DNA of 64,000 nt from Pseudofrancisella aestuarii (GTDB taxonomy: Bacteria; Pseudomonadota; Gammaproteobacteria; Francisellales; Francisellaceae). The notes below the pieces were generated by a model. It was not told the DNA's origin. It did no database searches and saw only the letters and a program-made list of their open reading frames with translations. Below, piece after piece: positions 20,039 through 28,746 of the stretch. Every line of letters begins with the position of its first letter. Within the stretch, counting starts at the first letter, position 1. The translations under genes and the position numbers were made by a program. Where the stretch lies: assembly GCF_003574475.2 (NCBI RefSeq), contig NZ_QLIS02000003.1:1-64000 (forward strand), in the 5' to 3' direction.

Positions 20039-20130
20039 AGAAAATTTAAAGAACTTTATTTACTTATAAGTATAACAAAATAGGATAAATAAAAAGATAA
20101 AAAGCTTTAGGTTAAAAACTTAGAGAGTAA

Positions 20131-21543
20131 TTATTTTTTCTTTTTTTGAGGAGGAAGATCTGTTGCGGTACCTTCAAACACCTCTGTAGCCATCATTAAA
20201 CTTTCAGATAAAGTTGGATGTGGATGAACTGTTAATGCGATATCTTCAGCATCACAACCCATTTCAATAGCTAAAGCAGCTTCTGAAATAAGCTCACCAG
20301 CATTAGTACCAACAATAGAAGCTCCAATAATTCTGTGATCTTCATCAAACAATACTTTAGTCATACCTTCAGATCTTCCGATACTTAAAGATCTACCACT
20401 TGCTGCCCAAGGGAACACACCCTTTTCATACTTAATACCTTTAGCTTTAGCAGAAGTTTCAGTCTCACCAACCCAAGCAACTTCCGGATCTGTATAAGCA
20501 ACAGCAGGAATCACTAAAGGATCAAAACTATGGTTTAAACCAGAAATAACTTCAGCAGCAGTTCTTCCTTCTGGCACAGCTTTATGTGCAAGCATTGGTT
20601 GACCAACAACATCACCAATTGCAAAAATATGAGGAACATTCGTACGACATTGTTTATCTACCGGAATAAAGCCTCTTTCATCGACTTTAACCCCAGCTTT
20701 CTCAGCATCAATAAGCTTACCATTTGGCTTACGTCCAATAGCCATCAATACCTTATCATATCTTTCTTCTTTAGCTGAATGTTGACCTTCCATAGTAACA
20801 TAGATGCCATCTTTACGAGCATCCATAGCTGTAACACCTGTCTTTAAACGGATGTCATAACGAGAATTCATTTTCTCATAAGCTTTTACCATATCTTTAT
20901 CAACGCCATTCATAAGCTGATCAGCAAACTCAACAACAGTAATCTTAGTTCCTAACTCAGAGTAAACTTGAGCCATTTCAAGACCAATAATACCACCACC
21001 AACTACAAGCATAGTATCTGGGATATCTTTCATTTCAAGAGCACCAGTAGAATCAATAATACGATCATCTTTTGGCACAAAAGGTAAATTGATTACACTA
21101 GATCCAGCAGCAATAATACAGTTTTCAAAAGCTACTTTTTTAACCGATCCATCTGGAGTTTCTACAGCAATTTCTTTATCAGAAGTGAATTTACCATAAC
21201 CTTGTACAATCTCAACACCCCTTTGCTTAGCCATTCCTTTTAGACCAACAGTTAATTTCTTAACAACATTAGCCTTATACTCGACAACCTTATCTTTATT
21301 AATTTTAAGATCGCCCATTTCAATAATGCCATCTGCCGCTAAATGTCTAGCTTCATTAATAACTTTAGCAACATGTAAAAGTGCTTTTGAAGGAATACAA
21401 CCAACATTTAAACAAACACCACCAATATCAGCATATTTTTCAATCAATACAACTTTTTTACCTAAATCAGCAGCTCTAAAAGCAGCACTATAACCGCCAG
21501 GACCACTACCTAAAACGACAACTTCAGTTTTAATATCACTCAT
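20131..21543 (-). CDS. lpdA: Dihydrolipoamide dehydrogenase (E3)
   Basis: A 470-residue FAD enzyme that reoxidises dihydrolipoamide for pyruvate dehydrogenase, and probably also for 2-oxoglutarate dehydrogenase and glycine cleavage. The FAD loop GSGPGG (12-17), the redox disulfide in GGVCLNVGC (Cys44, Cys49), the NAD loop VGGGIIGLE, and the C-terminal HPHPTLSE with the catalytic His-Glu pair are all present. The C-terminus is lysine-rich (KKKK). It ends the aceE-aceF-lpd operon, 14 bases after aceF. Confidence 0.97.
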   Translation of the reverse strand: MSDIKTEVVVLGSGPGGYSAAFRAADLGKKVVLIEKYADIGGVCLNVGCIPSKALLHVAKVINEARHLAADGIIEMGDLKINKDKVVEYKANVVKKLTVGLKGMAKQRGVEIVQGYGKFTSDKEIAVETPDGSVKKVAFENCIIAAGSSVINLPFVPKDDRIIDSTGALEMKDIPDTMLVVGGGIIGLEMAQVYSELGTKITVVEFADQLMNGVDKDMVKAYEKMNSRYDIRLKTGVTAMDARKDGIYVTMEGQHSAKEERYDKVLMAIGRKPNGKLIDAEKAGVKVDERGFIPVDKQCRTNVPHIFAIGDVVGQPMLAHKAVPEGRTAAEVISGLNHSFDPLVIPAVAYTDPEVAWVGETETSAKAKGIKYEKGVFPWAASGRSLSIGRSEGMTKVLFDEDHRIIGASIVGTNAGELISEAALAIEMGCDAEDIALTVHPHPTLSESLMMATEVFEGTATDLPPQKKKK

Positions 21544-21557
21544 TTTATTAAACCCCG

Positions 21558-23456
21558 TTACATTATAATTTCACGTAAATCAGAAAGAATCTGACAATAT
21601 CTTGTTAAGAATTTAGCCGCATACGCACCATCTATCACCCTATGATCTGTAGATAACGATAGAGGAAGCATAGATTTAGGAACAAACTCCTTACCATTCC
21701 ATACAGGTTTAACAGCTGTTTTCGAAACACCCATAATAGCAACTTCTGGCATATTAATAATAGGAGTAAATGAAGTTGTACCTAACACGCCTATACTTGA
21801 AATAGTAAATGTAGCACCAGTCATATCTTTACTACCTAACTTACCATCGCGAGCTTTACCTGCCAAATCCATAATATCTTTAGAAATCTCAACAATTCCT
21901 TTTTTATCAGCATCTTTAACAACTGGAACCATAAGACCAGCTGGAGTATCTGCAGCAAAACCAATATTATAATATTTCTTAATAATCAGATTTTCACCAT
22001 CAGCAGATAAAGAACTATTAAATTTAGGAAACTCTTTTAATGCAACAGCGGCAGCCTTTATCAAGAAAGATAAAGGAGTTATTTTTATTCCAGTTTTATC
22101 TGAAAATGCTTTCTTAGATTTTCTAAATTCTTCTAAATCAGTAACATCTGCATCATCATAGAATGTAACATGAGGAATCTTAACCCAGTTTCTATGAAGA
22201 TTTTTTGCACTAATTTTATTAATACGAGTTAAAGGTTGAGTCTCTATCTCTCCGAACTTAGAGAAATCCACAACCGGATCAGGTAATAAATCTAAGCCAG
22301 CGCCAGAATTAGAAGATGATGCAACTTTACCACTTTGTACCTGTGTAACAGCAGTTTTAATATAATTATAACAATCTTCTTTTGAAACTCTTCCTTTACG
22401 ACCAGTAGCTTTTACTTTTGAAAGATCTACATTTAAGATTCTAGCTAACTTTCTCACAGATGGAGATGCATGAGCATTAGAATTATCAACAATCTCACTA
22501 GAAGCAACTGGAGCTGTATCTACAGACTTAGGCGCTTCTTGTTTAGCTGGTGCAGATTTTGATTCTTGAGATTGTGTAGCAGTAGATGATACTGAACCCA
22601 CTGTTTTAATTTTCAAAATCAATGAACCTTGAGAAACTTTATCTCCAACTTTTGCAATGACCTCTACAACCTCACCAGATGCTGGAGACGGAACTTCCAT
22701 ACTAGCTTTATCTGTTTCTAGTGTGATTAAAGAATCTTCTTTCTCAACTTTATCACCTGCTTTTACAGATACCTCTATAACATCTACTGAGTCATAGTCA
22801 CCGATATCAGGAACTTCCACATCAACTACTTCAGAAGAGGCTGCTTTAGAAGAACTATCACTAGCTGATTCTTGTTTAGCTGGAGCTGAAGAAGCAGAAT
22901 CACCAGATTCAATTTTTAGAATAATACTTCCTTGGGAAACTTTATCACCAACTTTTGCTATAACTTCTACGACTTTACCAGATACTGGAGATGGAACCTC
23001 CATACTAGCTTTATCCGTTTCTAACGTTATTAAAGAATCTTCTTTCTCAACTGTATCGCCAGCTTTCACAGATACTTCTATAACATCAACCGAATCATAG
23101 TCACCTATATCTGGAACTTCTACTTCAACTATTTTTGATGCCGCAGTACTTGAAGAATCAGCCGCTTTTGGAGCTGCATTATTTTCTTCAGCTGTACTTT
23201 CTTTTGTTGAGGCAGCACCTTCAACTTCTATTTCCATAATAGCAGCACCTTCAGAAACCTTATCTCCAACTTTAACAGTTATTTTAGATATTTTTCCCGC
23301 CACTGGAGATGGAACTTCCATACTAGCTTTATCTGTTTCTAACGTTATTAAAGAATCCTCAACAGAAACAACATCTCCCACAGAAACGTTTACTTCAATA
23401 ACATCAACTGAATCATAGTCACCTATATCTGGTACCTTAACTATTTCTAAAGACAT
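21558..23456 (-). CDS. aceF: Pyruvate dehydrogenase E2, dihydrolipoamide acetyltransferase
   Basis: A 632-residue E2 with three lipoyl domains (about 1-80, 110-186, 211-287), each with the lipoylated Lys in ETDKASMEVPSP. Ala/Ser/Pro/Lys linkers separate them. A peripheral subunit-binding domain (about 330-366) and a catalytic core with DHRVIDG (604-610) complete the protein. It transfers acetyl groups from E1 to CoA and forms the complex core. The second and third lipoyl domains are nearly identical. It is cotranscribed with aceE (15-base gap) and lpd. Confidence 0.97.
   Translation of the reverse strand: MSLEIVKVPDIGDYDSVDVIEVNVSVGDVVSVEDSLITLETDKASMEVPSPVAGKISKITVKVGDKVSEGAAIMEIEVEGAASTKESTAEENNAAPKAADSSSTAASKIVEVEVPDIGDYDSVDVIEVSVKAGDTVEKEDSLITLETDKASMEVPSPVSGKVVEVIAKVGDKVSQGSIILKIESGDSASSAPAKQESASDSSSKAASSEVVDVEVPDIGDYDSVDVIEVSVKAGDKVEKEDSLITLETDKASMEVPSPASGEVVEVIAKVGDKVSQGSLILKIKTVGSVSSTATQSQESKSAPAKQEAPKSVDTAPVASSEIVDNSNAHASPSVRKLARILNVDLSKVKATGRKGRVSKEDCYNYIKTAVTQVQSGKVASSSNSGAGLDLLPDPVVDFSKFGEIETQPLTRINKISAKNLHRNWVKIPHVTFYDDADVTDLEEFRKSKKAFSDKTGIKITPLSFLIKAAAVALKEFPKFNSSLSADGENLIIKKYYNIGFAADTPAGLMVPVVKDADKKGIVEISKDIMDLAGKARDGKLGSKDMTGATFTISSIGVLGTTSFTPIINMPEVAIMGVSKTAVKPVWNGKEFVPKSMLPLSLSTDHRVIDGAYAAKFLTRYCQILSDLREIIM
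22596..23456 (-). repeat. Three tandem lipoyl-domain repeats in aceF
   Basis: Three copies of a roughly 77-codon unit, each beginning near VPDIGDYDSVDVIEV, are spaced by about 25-30 codons of low-complexity linker. The second and third copies are almost identical in protein and very similar in DNA. They are therefore a likely site of unequal recombination and copy-number change. Confidence 0.85.
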
Positions 23457-23471
23457 TAATATCTCCTTTAA

Positions 23472-26147
23472 TTAGCTATACAGAGGAGCTACACGCTCTG
23501 CATCAATTCCGTATTTTTCAATAGCATCTTTAACAACAGAAGCTTGAACTTTACCATCTTTAACTAAAGCGCCTAATGCGGCCACTACAACATGATATCT
23601 ATCGACTTCAAAGAAGCTACGTAAAGCTGCTCTAGTATCAGATCTACCAAAACCATCGGTACCTAAGTTTACATAATTCTCAGGCATAAACTCTCTTAAC
23701 TGATCAGTGTAAAGCTTAATATAATCGGTAGATACAACAACAGGACCTTTATTATCTTTAAAGCACTTCTCTATATAGCTATCTCTCTTAGATTCTGTAG
23801 GATGTAACATATTCCATCTAGCCACATCTTTAGCTTCTCTATAAAGTTCATTAGCACTTGTCATGCTCCAAATATTAGAAGTAACACCATACTCATCTTT
23901 TAACATCTTAGCAGCAGCTTCAACTTCTTTAAGAATTGAACCTGAACCTAAAAGTTGAACATGTTTATCAGCTGGTTTATTATCTTCAATCTTATATAGA
24001 CCTTTAATAATTCCTTCTTCAGAACCTTCTGGCATTGCTCTATGAGAATAGTTTTCATTCATGATAGTTAAGTAGTAATAAACTTTATCACCATCAACAT
24101 ACATGCGCTTCATACCATGCCATAAAATCACCGCTAGCTCATAAGCATACGTAGGATCATAAGAAACACAGTTAGGAATTAAGCCCGCTTGAATATGGCT
24201 ATGACCATCCTCATGCTGAAGACCTTCACCATTAAGAGTTGTACGACCAGATGTACCACCCATAACAAAACCTTTTGCCATAGAGTCGCCAGCAGCCCAA
24301 GCAAGATCGCCAAATCTTTGGAAACCAAACATTGAATAATAAATCATGAACGGAATCATAGGCACTCTATGCACAGAATAAGATGTCGCAGCCGCTAACC
24401 ATGAACTGAATCCACCCTGCTCATTTATCCCTTCTTGTAAGATTTGACCATCTGTAGATTCTTTATAGAACATTAACTGACCTTGATCTTCAGGAGTATA
24501 TTGTTGACCTTTAGGATTATAAATACCCAACTGTCTAAACAATCCTTCCATACCAAAAGTACGAGACTCATCAACCGTAATAGGAACTAGATGCTTACCT
24601 AACTGCTTGTCCTTTGCCAAATTAGTTAACATACGAACAAAAGCTGTCGTTGTAGAAAAATCTCTATCTCCGCTAGACTCCAACAATGCTTTTGCAAAGT
24701 CTGTATAATGTGGAATAGGTAAAGCATCATTATTCTCAAATCTTGCTGGAATATATCCACCTAAAGATTCCCTTTTAGCCTTTAAATACTTCATTTCTGG
24801 AGAATCTTCAGCTAAAGAAAGTAGTCTATAATTTTCAACTTGCTCGTCTGTAGCAGGAATATTAAATCTATCTCTAAGATATCTTAAAGCTTCTTTATCT
24901 AATTTCTTAACGTTATGAGCAATATTTTTAGATTCACCATACTCGCCCAAACCAAAACCTTTTACTGTCATTGGTAGAATTAAAGTTGGCTTACCATTTG
25001 GCGTAACTGCTTTTTTATAAGCAGCATAAATTTTCACAGGATCATGGCCACCACGACGAAGTGCTTTCAAATCATCATCTGTCATGCCTTTTGCAAGATT
25101 CTCTAAATCTTCATCTCCACTAAATACAACTTGACGACACTCTCCGCCACCATGAGCTTTAATCGTATGGAACTGACCGTCATTTAATGAACTTAATCTA
25201 TCTTGTAATTTTCTACCTGCAACAGGATCTTTAAGCAATTTATCCCAATCACCTCCCCATAGAACTTTGATAACATTCCAACCAGCACCAGTAAATACCC
25301 CTGCCAACTCTTCAACAATATTACCATTACCATTTACAAGACCATCTAATCTTTGAAGGTTACAGTTAACAACAAAAATAAGATTGTCTAAACCTTCCCT
25401 TCCTGCTCTAGTAATAGAACCAATAGATTCTGGTTCATCCATCTCACCATCACCACAGAATGCCCAAACTTTACGTCCATCTGTTTTAGCAAGACCACGA
25501 GCCTCTAAATATTTCATAAATCTAGCTTGATAAATAGCCTGCAATGGCCCAAGACCCATAGATACAGTAGGAAACTGCCAATATGTTGGCTGCAAATATG
25601 GATGTGGATAAGAAGACACCGCATTCTTAGGATCAAATGCTTGTTTTCTGAAATTCTCTAATTGCGCCTTAGTAAATCTTCCCTCTAAGTATGATCTAGC
25701 ATAAATAATAGGAGATGCATGACCTTGATAAAAAATCAAATCGCCTGCTTGAGTTTCATTAGGCGCTTGGAAAAAGTGATTATATCCAACTTCATATAAA
25801 GTTAAAGCTCCAGCTCCAGTACCAATATGACCACCAATACTACTATCAATATTATTTGCTTCAGCAACTATAACAACAGAGTTCCAACGAGTAATAGACT
25901 CTATTCTCTCTTCTAAAGAAAGGTTACCAGGATAATCAGGTTGATCGCTGACATCTATAGTATTTATATACTTTCTTGTCTGTGTATTAGCATACGTATT
26001 TTGTATTCCTAATTCAGCTCCTCTATCTAATAATTTTTCAAAAAGAAATCGAGCTCTTTCAACACCCTCTCTTTGAACTACATCTTCAAAAGCTTCAAGC
26101 CATTCTTGAGTCTCTAAAGCATCTATATCATTAATCAAATCTGACAT
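23472..26147 (-). CDS. aceE: Pyruvate dehydrogenase E1 component (homodimeric)
   Basis: An 891-residue thiamine diphosphate enzyme that decarboxylates pyruvate and acetylates the lipoyl groups of AceF. The ThDP motif runs from GDGEMDEPES to NCNLQRLDG. The active-site strands GHIGTGAGALTLYEVG and HEDGHSHIQAG are typical of the gammaproteobacterial homodimeric form. A strong GGAGG ribosome site precedes the ATG. It is the first gene of the operon. The promoter at 26205-26233 is overlapped by a perfect inverted repeat. No pdhR-like GntR regulator gene is next to it. Confidence 0.97.
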   Translation of the reverse strand: MSDLINDIDALETQEWLEAFEDVVQREGVERARFLFEKLLDRGAELGIQNTYANTQTRKYINTIDVSDQPDYPGNLSLEERIESITRWNSVVIVAEANNIDSSIGGHIGTGAGALTLYEVGYNHFFQAPNETQAGDLIFYQGHASPIIYARSYLEGRFTKAQLENFRKQAFDPKNAVSSYPHPYLQPTYWQFPTVSMGLGPLQAIYQARFMKYLEARGLAKTDGRKVWAFCGDGEMDEPESIGSITRAGREGLDNLIFVVNCNLQRLDGLVNGNGNIVEELAGVFTGAGWNVIKVLWGGDWDKLLKDPVAGRKLQDRLSSLNDGQFHTIKAHGGGECRQVVFSGDEDLENLAKGMTDDDLKALRRGGHDPVKIYAAYKKAVTPNGKPTLILPMTVKGFGLGEYGESKNIAHNVKKLDKEALRYLRDRFNIPATDEQVENYRLLSLAEDSPEMKYLKAKRESLGGYIPARFENNDALPIPHYTDFAKALLESSGDRDFSTTTAFVRMLTNLAKDKQLGKHLVPITVDESRTFGMEGLFRQLGIYNPKGQQYTPEDQGQLMFYKESTDGQILQEGINEQGGFSSWLAAATSYSVHRVPMIPFMIYYSMFGFQRFGDLAWAAGDSMAKGFVMGGTSGRTTLNGEGLQHEDGHSHIQAGLIPNCVSYDPTYAYELAVILWHGMKRMYVDGDKVYYYLTIMNENYSHRAMPEGSEEGIIKGLYKIEDNKPADKHVQLLGSGSILKEVEAAAKMLKDEYGVTSNIWSMTSANELYREAKDVARWNMLHPTESKRDSYIEKCFKDNKGPVVVSTDYIKLYTDQLREFMPENYVNLGTDGFGRSDTRAALRSFFEVDRYHVVVAALGALVKDGKVQASVVKDAIEKYGIDAERVAPLYS

Positions 26148-26194
26148 CCTTTATCCTCCGAAATAATCGAGATTATCAAAGTTTAGTAAAATCA

Positions 26195-26240
26195 CTATTT
26201 GTTGATTATAAAATAACATCTTTACAACATCAACAAATAG
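26195..26240. promoter_or_regulatory. Perfect 12-bp inverted repeat over the aceE promoter
   Basis: CTATTTGTTGAT (26195-26206) and ATCAACAAATAG (26229-26240) are exact reverse complements separated by 22 bases. One arm covers the -35 side and the other covers the -10 and start of the aceE promoter. This geometry fits two operator half-sites or a dimer/tetramer site controlling pyruvate dehydrogenase. It does not resemble the E. coli PdhR site as I remember it. Confidence 0.6.
26205..26233 (-). promoter_or_regulatory. Sigma70 promoter of the aceE-aceF-lpd operon
   Basis: On the minus strand, -35 TTGATG (26228-26233) and consensus -10 TATAAT (26205-26210) have a 17-base spacer. The expected start is near 26198, leaving a leader of about 50 bases before the aceE ATG. 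Confidence 0.65.
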
Positions 26241-26269
26241 CTACTATGAAAGCTATCTATTATTTTTAA

Positions 26270-27421
26270 CTATAACAAGTAATCTAAATTATCATCATTA
26301 TCAAAAACTTCTAGTATTTCATCAATACCCCTAGAAAAGCAAAACACCTTAAATGTTTCAGCTAATTTGTCTCCCAACAATAATTCTTTTAAATCTTGGG
26401 AGTATTTAGCTAAATATTTTTGATCAAGTTGCTTTCTAATTTCTAAAAAAATTTCAGAAACATTTGCTCTTTTAAGAAAATTCGCTTGCGTCATATAGCC
26501 TTCAATTTCAAATTCACAATCATTAACGGCTTCTGCCACTGATGTAAAATCAACATGTGCTGTTATATCCTGCTCACCAATATTTAGAAATGGATCATAA
26601 TTAACTTTATGCCTATAATAACAAGCTAAAGTACCCATATTTCTTTCAGGCAAATAGTATAGACTCCTGTGATAACCATAGTCACATAGAAAAACGACCC
26701 CTTGTTTTAAAGTTTCTGAAATAGACTTAATCCAAGGTTTAATCCAAGTATTTAACTCACTAGTGTAGCCTTCAGAAAAAGTTATCCCATCAGCCAAAAC
26801 TTTATCAATTTCAGAACTAAATCTTTTATCATTTACTGGCAAATCAATCAGCTTCAGCTCGCCTTCTGAAATACTTACTCCTTGTTGAAATATTTTCATA
26901 TCACTTTTTCTAAAGATATCTACAGGCATCGCATCCAAAACCTCATTTGCAAATACAACTCCTTTAATCTGCTCTTTCGGTAATTCCGTTAACCAAATAA
27001 ATTTATCTTGTAAATTTTCAGGTACACGTTCCTTAACATAAGCTTGTTGCCTAAATTTAAGGTCATTGCTTAACTCAATTATAAAATATTTTTTCGGAAG
27101 CACCTTAAGCCTATTCAACTCATTCATACAGTCGACTGCAAACTTCCCAGTTCCAGCACCAAACTCAACAATGTTAGAATCTTTACCGAGCTTTTTTAAA
27201 ACATCTGCAAACTGATTAGCAAAAACAGTGGCAAAAATAGAAGTTTGAGAAGTTGCCGTTATAAAATCACCATATTCGGAAACTTTATCTTTTGATGAGG
27301 AATAATATCCTAGACCAGGATAATATAAAGCTATATTCATAAAATCTCTAAATGAAATAATTTTTTCATCAGACTTATGAATTTCTTTTTTAACGATATC
27401 TAATAAAGAGATTTCTCTCAT
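26270..27421 (-). CDS. MidA/NDUFAF7 family SAM-dependent methyltransferase
   Basis: A 383-residue member of the DUF185/MidA family. The SAM-binding motif VEFGAGTGKFAVD is near residue 100, followed by the acidic loop with ANEVLDAMPVDIF. The N-terminal YPGLGYYSS segment is characteristic. The mitochondrial relative NDUFAF7 methylates an arginine of complex I. Bacterial members are usually annotated only as class I methyltransferases, so the substrate here is unknown. It is transcribed towards aceE, with 122 bases between the genes, and is divergent from coaE. Confidence 0.87.
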   Translation of the reverse strand: MREISLLDIVKKEIHKSDEKIISFRDFMNIALYYPGLGYYSSSKDKVSEYGDFITATSQTSIFATVFANQFADVLKKLGKDSNIVEFGAGTGKFAVDCMNELNRLKVLPKKYFIIELSNDLKFRQQAYVKERVPENLQDKFIWLTELPKEQIKGVVFANEVLDAMPVDIFRKSDMKIFQQGVSISEGELKLIDLPVNDKRFSSEIDKVLADGITFSEGYTSELNTWIKPWIKSISETLKQGVVFLCDYGYHRSLYYLPERNMGTLACYYRHKVNYDPFLNIGEQDITAHVDFTSVAEAVNDCEFEIEGYMTQANFLKRANVSEIFLEIRKQLDQKYLAKYSQDLKELLLGDKLAETFKVFCFSRGIDEILEVFDNDDNLDYLL

Positions 27422-27559
27422 TAATTTACTTATAAAATATATTATTTAATATAGCAATTTTAAGCTTAAGTAATTTTTTTATCAAAAAATATGTGACTTT
27501 CTATGAAAATAATATTAGAATTTTGTTTTTGATATGAATATGAAATTTGTCAAGATTAA

Positions 27560-28180
27560 ATGTCAATAACTAACACTTATCCTATAGGTATCACAGGCGG
27601 CATAGCAAGTGGTAAGTCAACAGCTTCTGCTATACTTAAAGAAAAACTCAACTTAACTGTTGTTTGTGCAGATCAAATAAGTCGAGATATTACTAAGAAA
27701 CCTACAGTAATAAAAAAAATTGCTGAACAGTTTGGTGAATCTGTAATAATTAATAAACAAGTAAATAGAGCTAAGCTTAGAGAAATTATCACAAACTCAA
27801 AAGAAGCTAAAAAATGGTTAGAAGATTATCTACATCCTGTTATTAATAGAGAACTAAGAAAACAAGTTAGAGAATCCGAAACTGAATTAACTATTGTTGA
27901 CATTCCCCTTCTAAGCCCTTACAACATAAAGCATTATGACTATCTAAAAAAAGTCATTGTTGTAAAATCTGAGCTAGAAACAAGAATCAAAAGGTTAATG
28001 GATAGAGATGGTAAAAATAGACAACAAGCCGTTGCATTCATAAAACTTCAAATATCTGATGAGCAAAGAGATAAAATAGCAAGCTTCACTATTGATAATA
28101 CAAACTTATCTGAAGAGGAGCTAGAAACAAAATTAAAAGACGTAATAAAAGAAATCGAAGGCTTGACTAAACAGGCTTAA
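27560..28180 (+). CDS. coaE: Dephospho-CoA kinase
   Basis: A 206-residue P-loop kinase that phosphorylates the 3'-OH of dephospho-CoA, the last step of CoA synthesis. The Walker A motif is GGIASGKST (13-21), with the adenine/CoA-site DQISRDI and VDIPLLSPY segments after it. Length fits the family. No strong ribosome site precedes the ATG. Its 3' end contains the -35 box of the following tRNA-Arg gene. Confidence 0.95.
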   Translation: MSITNTYPIGITGGIASGKSTASAILKEKLNLTVVCADQISRDITKKPTVIKKIAEQFGESVIINKQVNRAKLREIITNSKEAKKWLEDYLHPVINRELRKQVRESETELTIVDIPLLSPYNIKHYDYLKKVIVVKSELETRIKRLMDRDGKNRQQAVAFIKLQISDEQRDKIASFTIDNTNLSEEELETKLKDVIKEIEGLTKQA

Positions 28181-28192
28181 ATAAACTATAAT
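28163..28192 (+). promoter_or_regulatory. Sigma70 promoter of tRNA-Arg, starting inside coaE
   Basis: -35 TTGACT (28163-28168) lies in the last codons of coaE, and consensus -10 TATAAT (28187-28192) follows an 18-base spacer. The expected start is about 9 bases before the tRNA. Confidence 0.7.
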
Positions 28193-28207
28193 AAAATCTC
28201 AATTTAA

Positions 28208-28284
28208 GCACCCATAGCTCAACTGGATAGAGTACTCGGCTACGAACCGAGCGGTTGGAGGTTCGAGTCCTTCTGGGTGCGCCA
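28208..28284 (+). tRNA. tRNA-Arg (ACG)
   Basis: A 77-base cloverleaf with encoded CCA. The acceptor stem GCACCCA pairs with TGGGTGC. The anticodon loop CTACGAA on a CTCGG/CCGAG stem gives anticodon ACG, whose A34 would be edited to inosine by TadA to read CGU, CGC and CGA. Confidence 0.95.
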
Positions 28285-28287
28285 TAA

Positions 28288-28446
28288 ATTTCTAAACAAG
28301 AGCTTAGATTCGAGAATTTTAAATCATTTTTAATAAATATTTTATATATTATTTTTGCAACACTAGTATCTTTTTCCGCTCTTTGTAATGATGTTGATAT
28401 AACAAGAGATAATATGGAATATGTGTTAACAGTAATATCTATATAG
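28288..28446 (+). pseudogene. Possible remnant of an exported protein gene
   Basis: Just after tRNA-Arg there is a 52-codon open frame with no ATG, GTG or TTG start near its beginning. Its translation has a basic start, a hydrophobic stretch (FLINILYIIFATLVSFSALC) and then NDVDITRDNMEY, which looks like a signal peptide plus the first mature residues of a periplasmic protein. It ends at a stop at 28444. No continuation was found in the next 250 bases, so I read it as a decayed gene start. A chance open frame cannot be excluded. Confidence 0.3.
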
Positions 28447-28670
28447 CATTTAGTTTCAACATGACTGGATTCACTATCTACATCACAAAAAAAGTGAGCC
28501 CACTACTATTTATGATAGATTAATTTTTAGAATCACTTTTATTATAAAGTTAAGTTTTTATTACTTTTTATATTTATACTTACAATTATGATGTCATTAG
28601 TAATATTTAATGTTTTAGACCGTAAGAGCTAAAAACCTTATCCGCTTTCAATTCAAGAAATTTCTTAGCT
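28447..28670. other. Non-coding gap between the remnant and the trpS promoter
   Basis: About 225 bases of very AT-rich sequence with frequent stops in all frames. A small inverted repeat AGTG-AGCC-CACT lies near 28493-28504 and an AAGAAATTTCTT palindrome near 28657-28668. I see no RNA gene or recognisable coding fragment. Confidence 0.5.
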
Positions 28671-28700
28671 TTGATATATAGCATATAAAACTAGCATAAT
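28671..28700 (+). promoter_or_regulatory. Probable promoter of trpS
   Basis: -35 TTGATA (28671-28676) and -10 CATAAT (28695-28700) have an 18-base spacer. The predicted transcription start, about 28707, lies downstream of the first in-frame ATG at 28705. This supports the internal ATG at 28747 as the real trpS start. Confidence 0.45.
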
Positions 28701-28746
28701 ATTTATGTTAAAATCATTGCTTATAAAAAATAACCAAATAATAAAG

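Noticed and set aside
26237-26258. Terminator hairpin of the midA-like gene (ATAGCT-N8-AGCTAT)
   Set aside because: The stem is short and is not followed by a T tract on the minus strand.
28705-28746. Start of trpS at the first ATG (28705)
   Set aside because: It gives 14 extra residues beyond the family start, and the predicted transcription start lies downstream of it.
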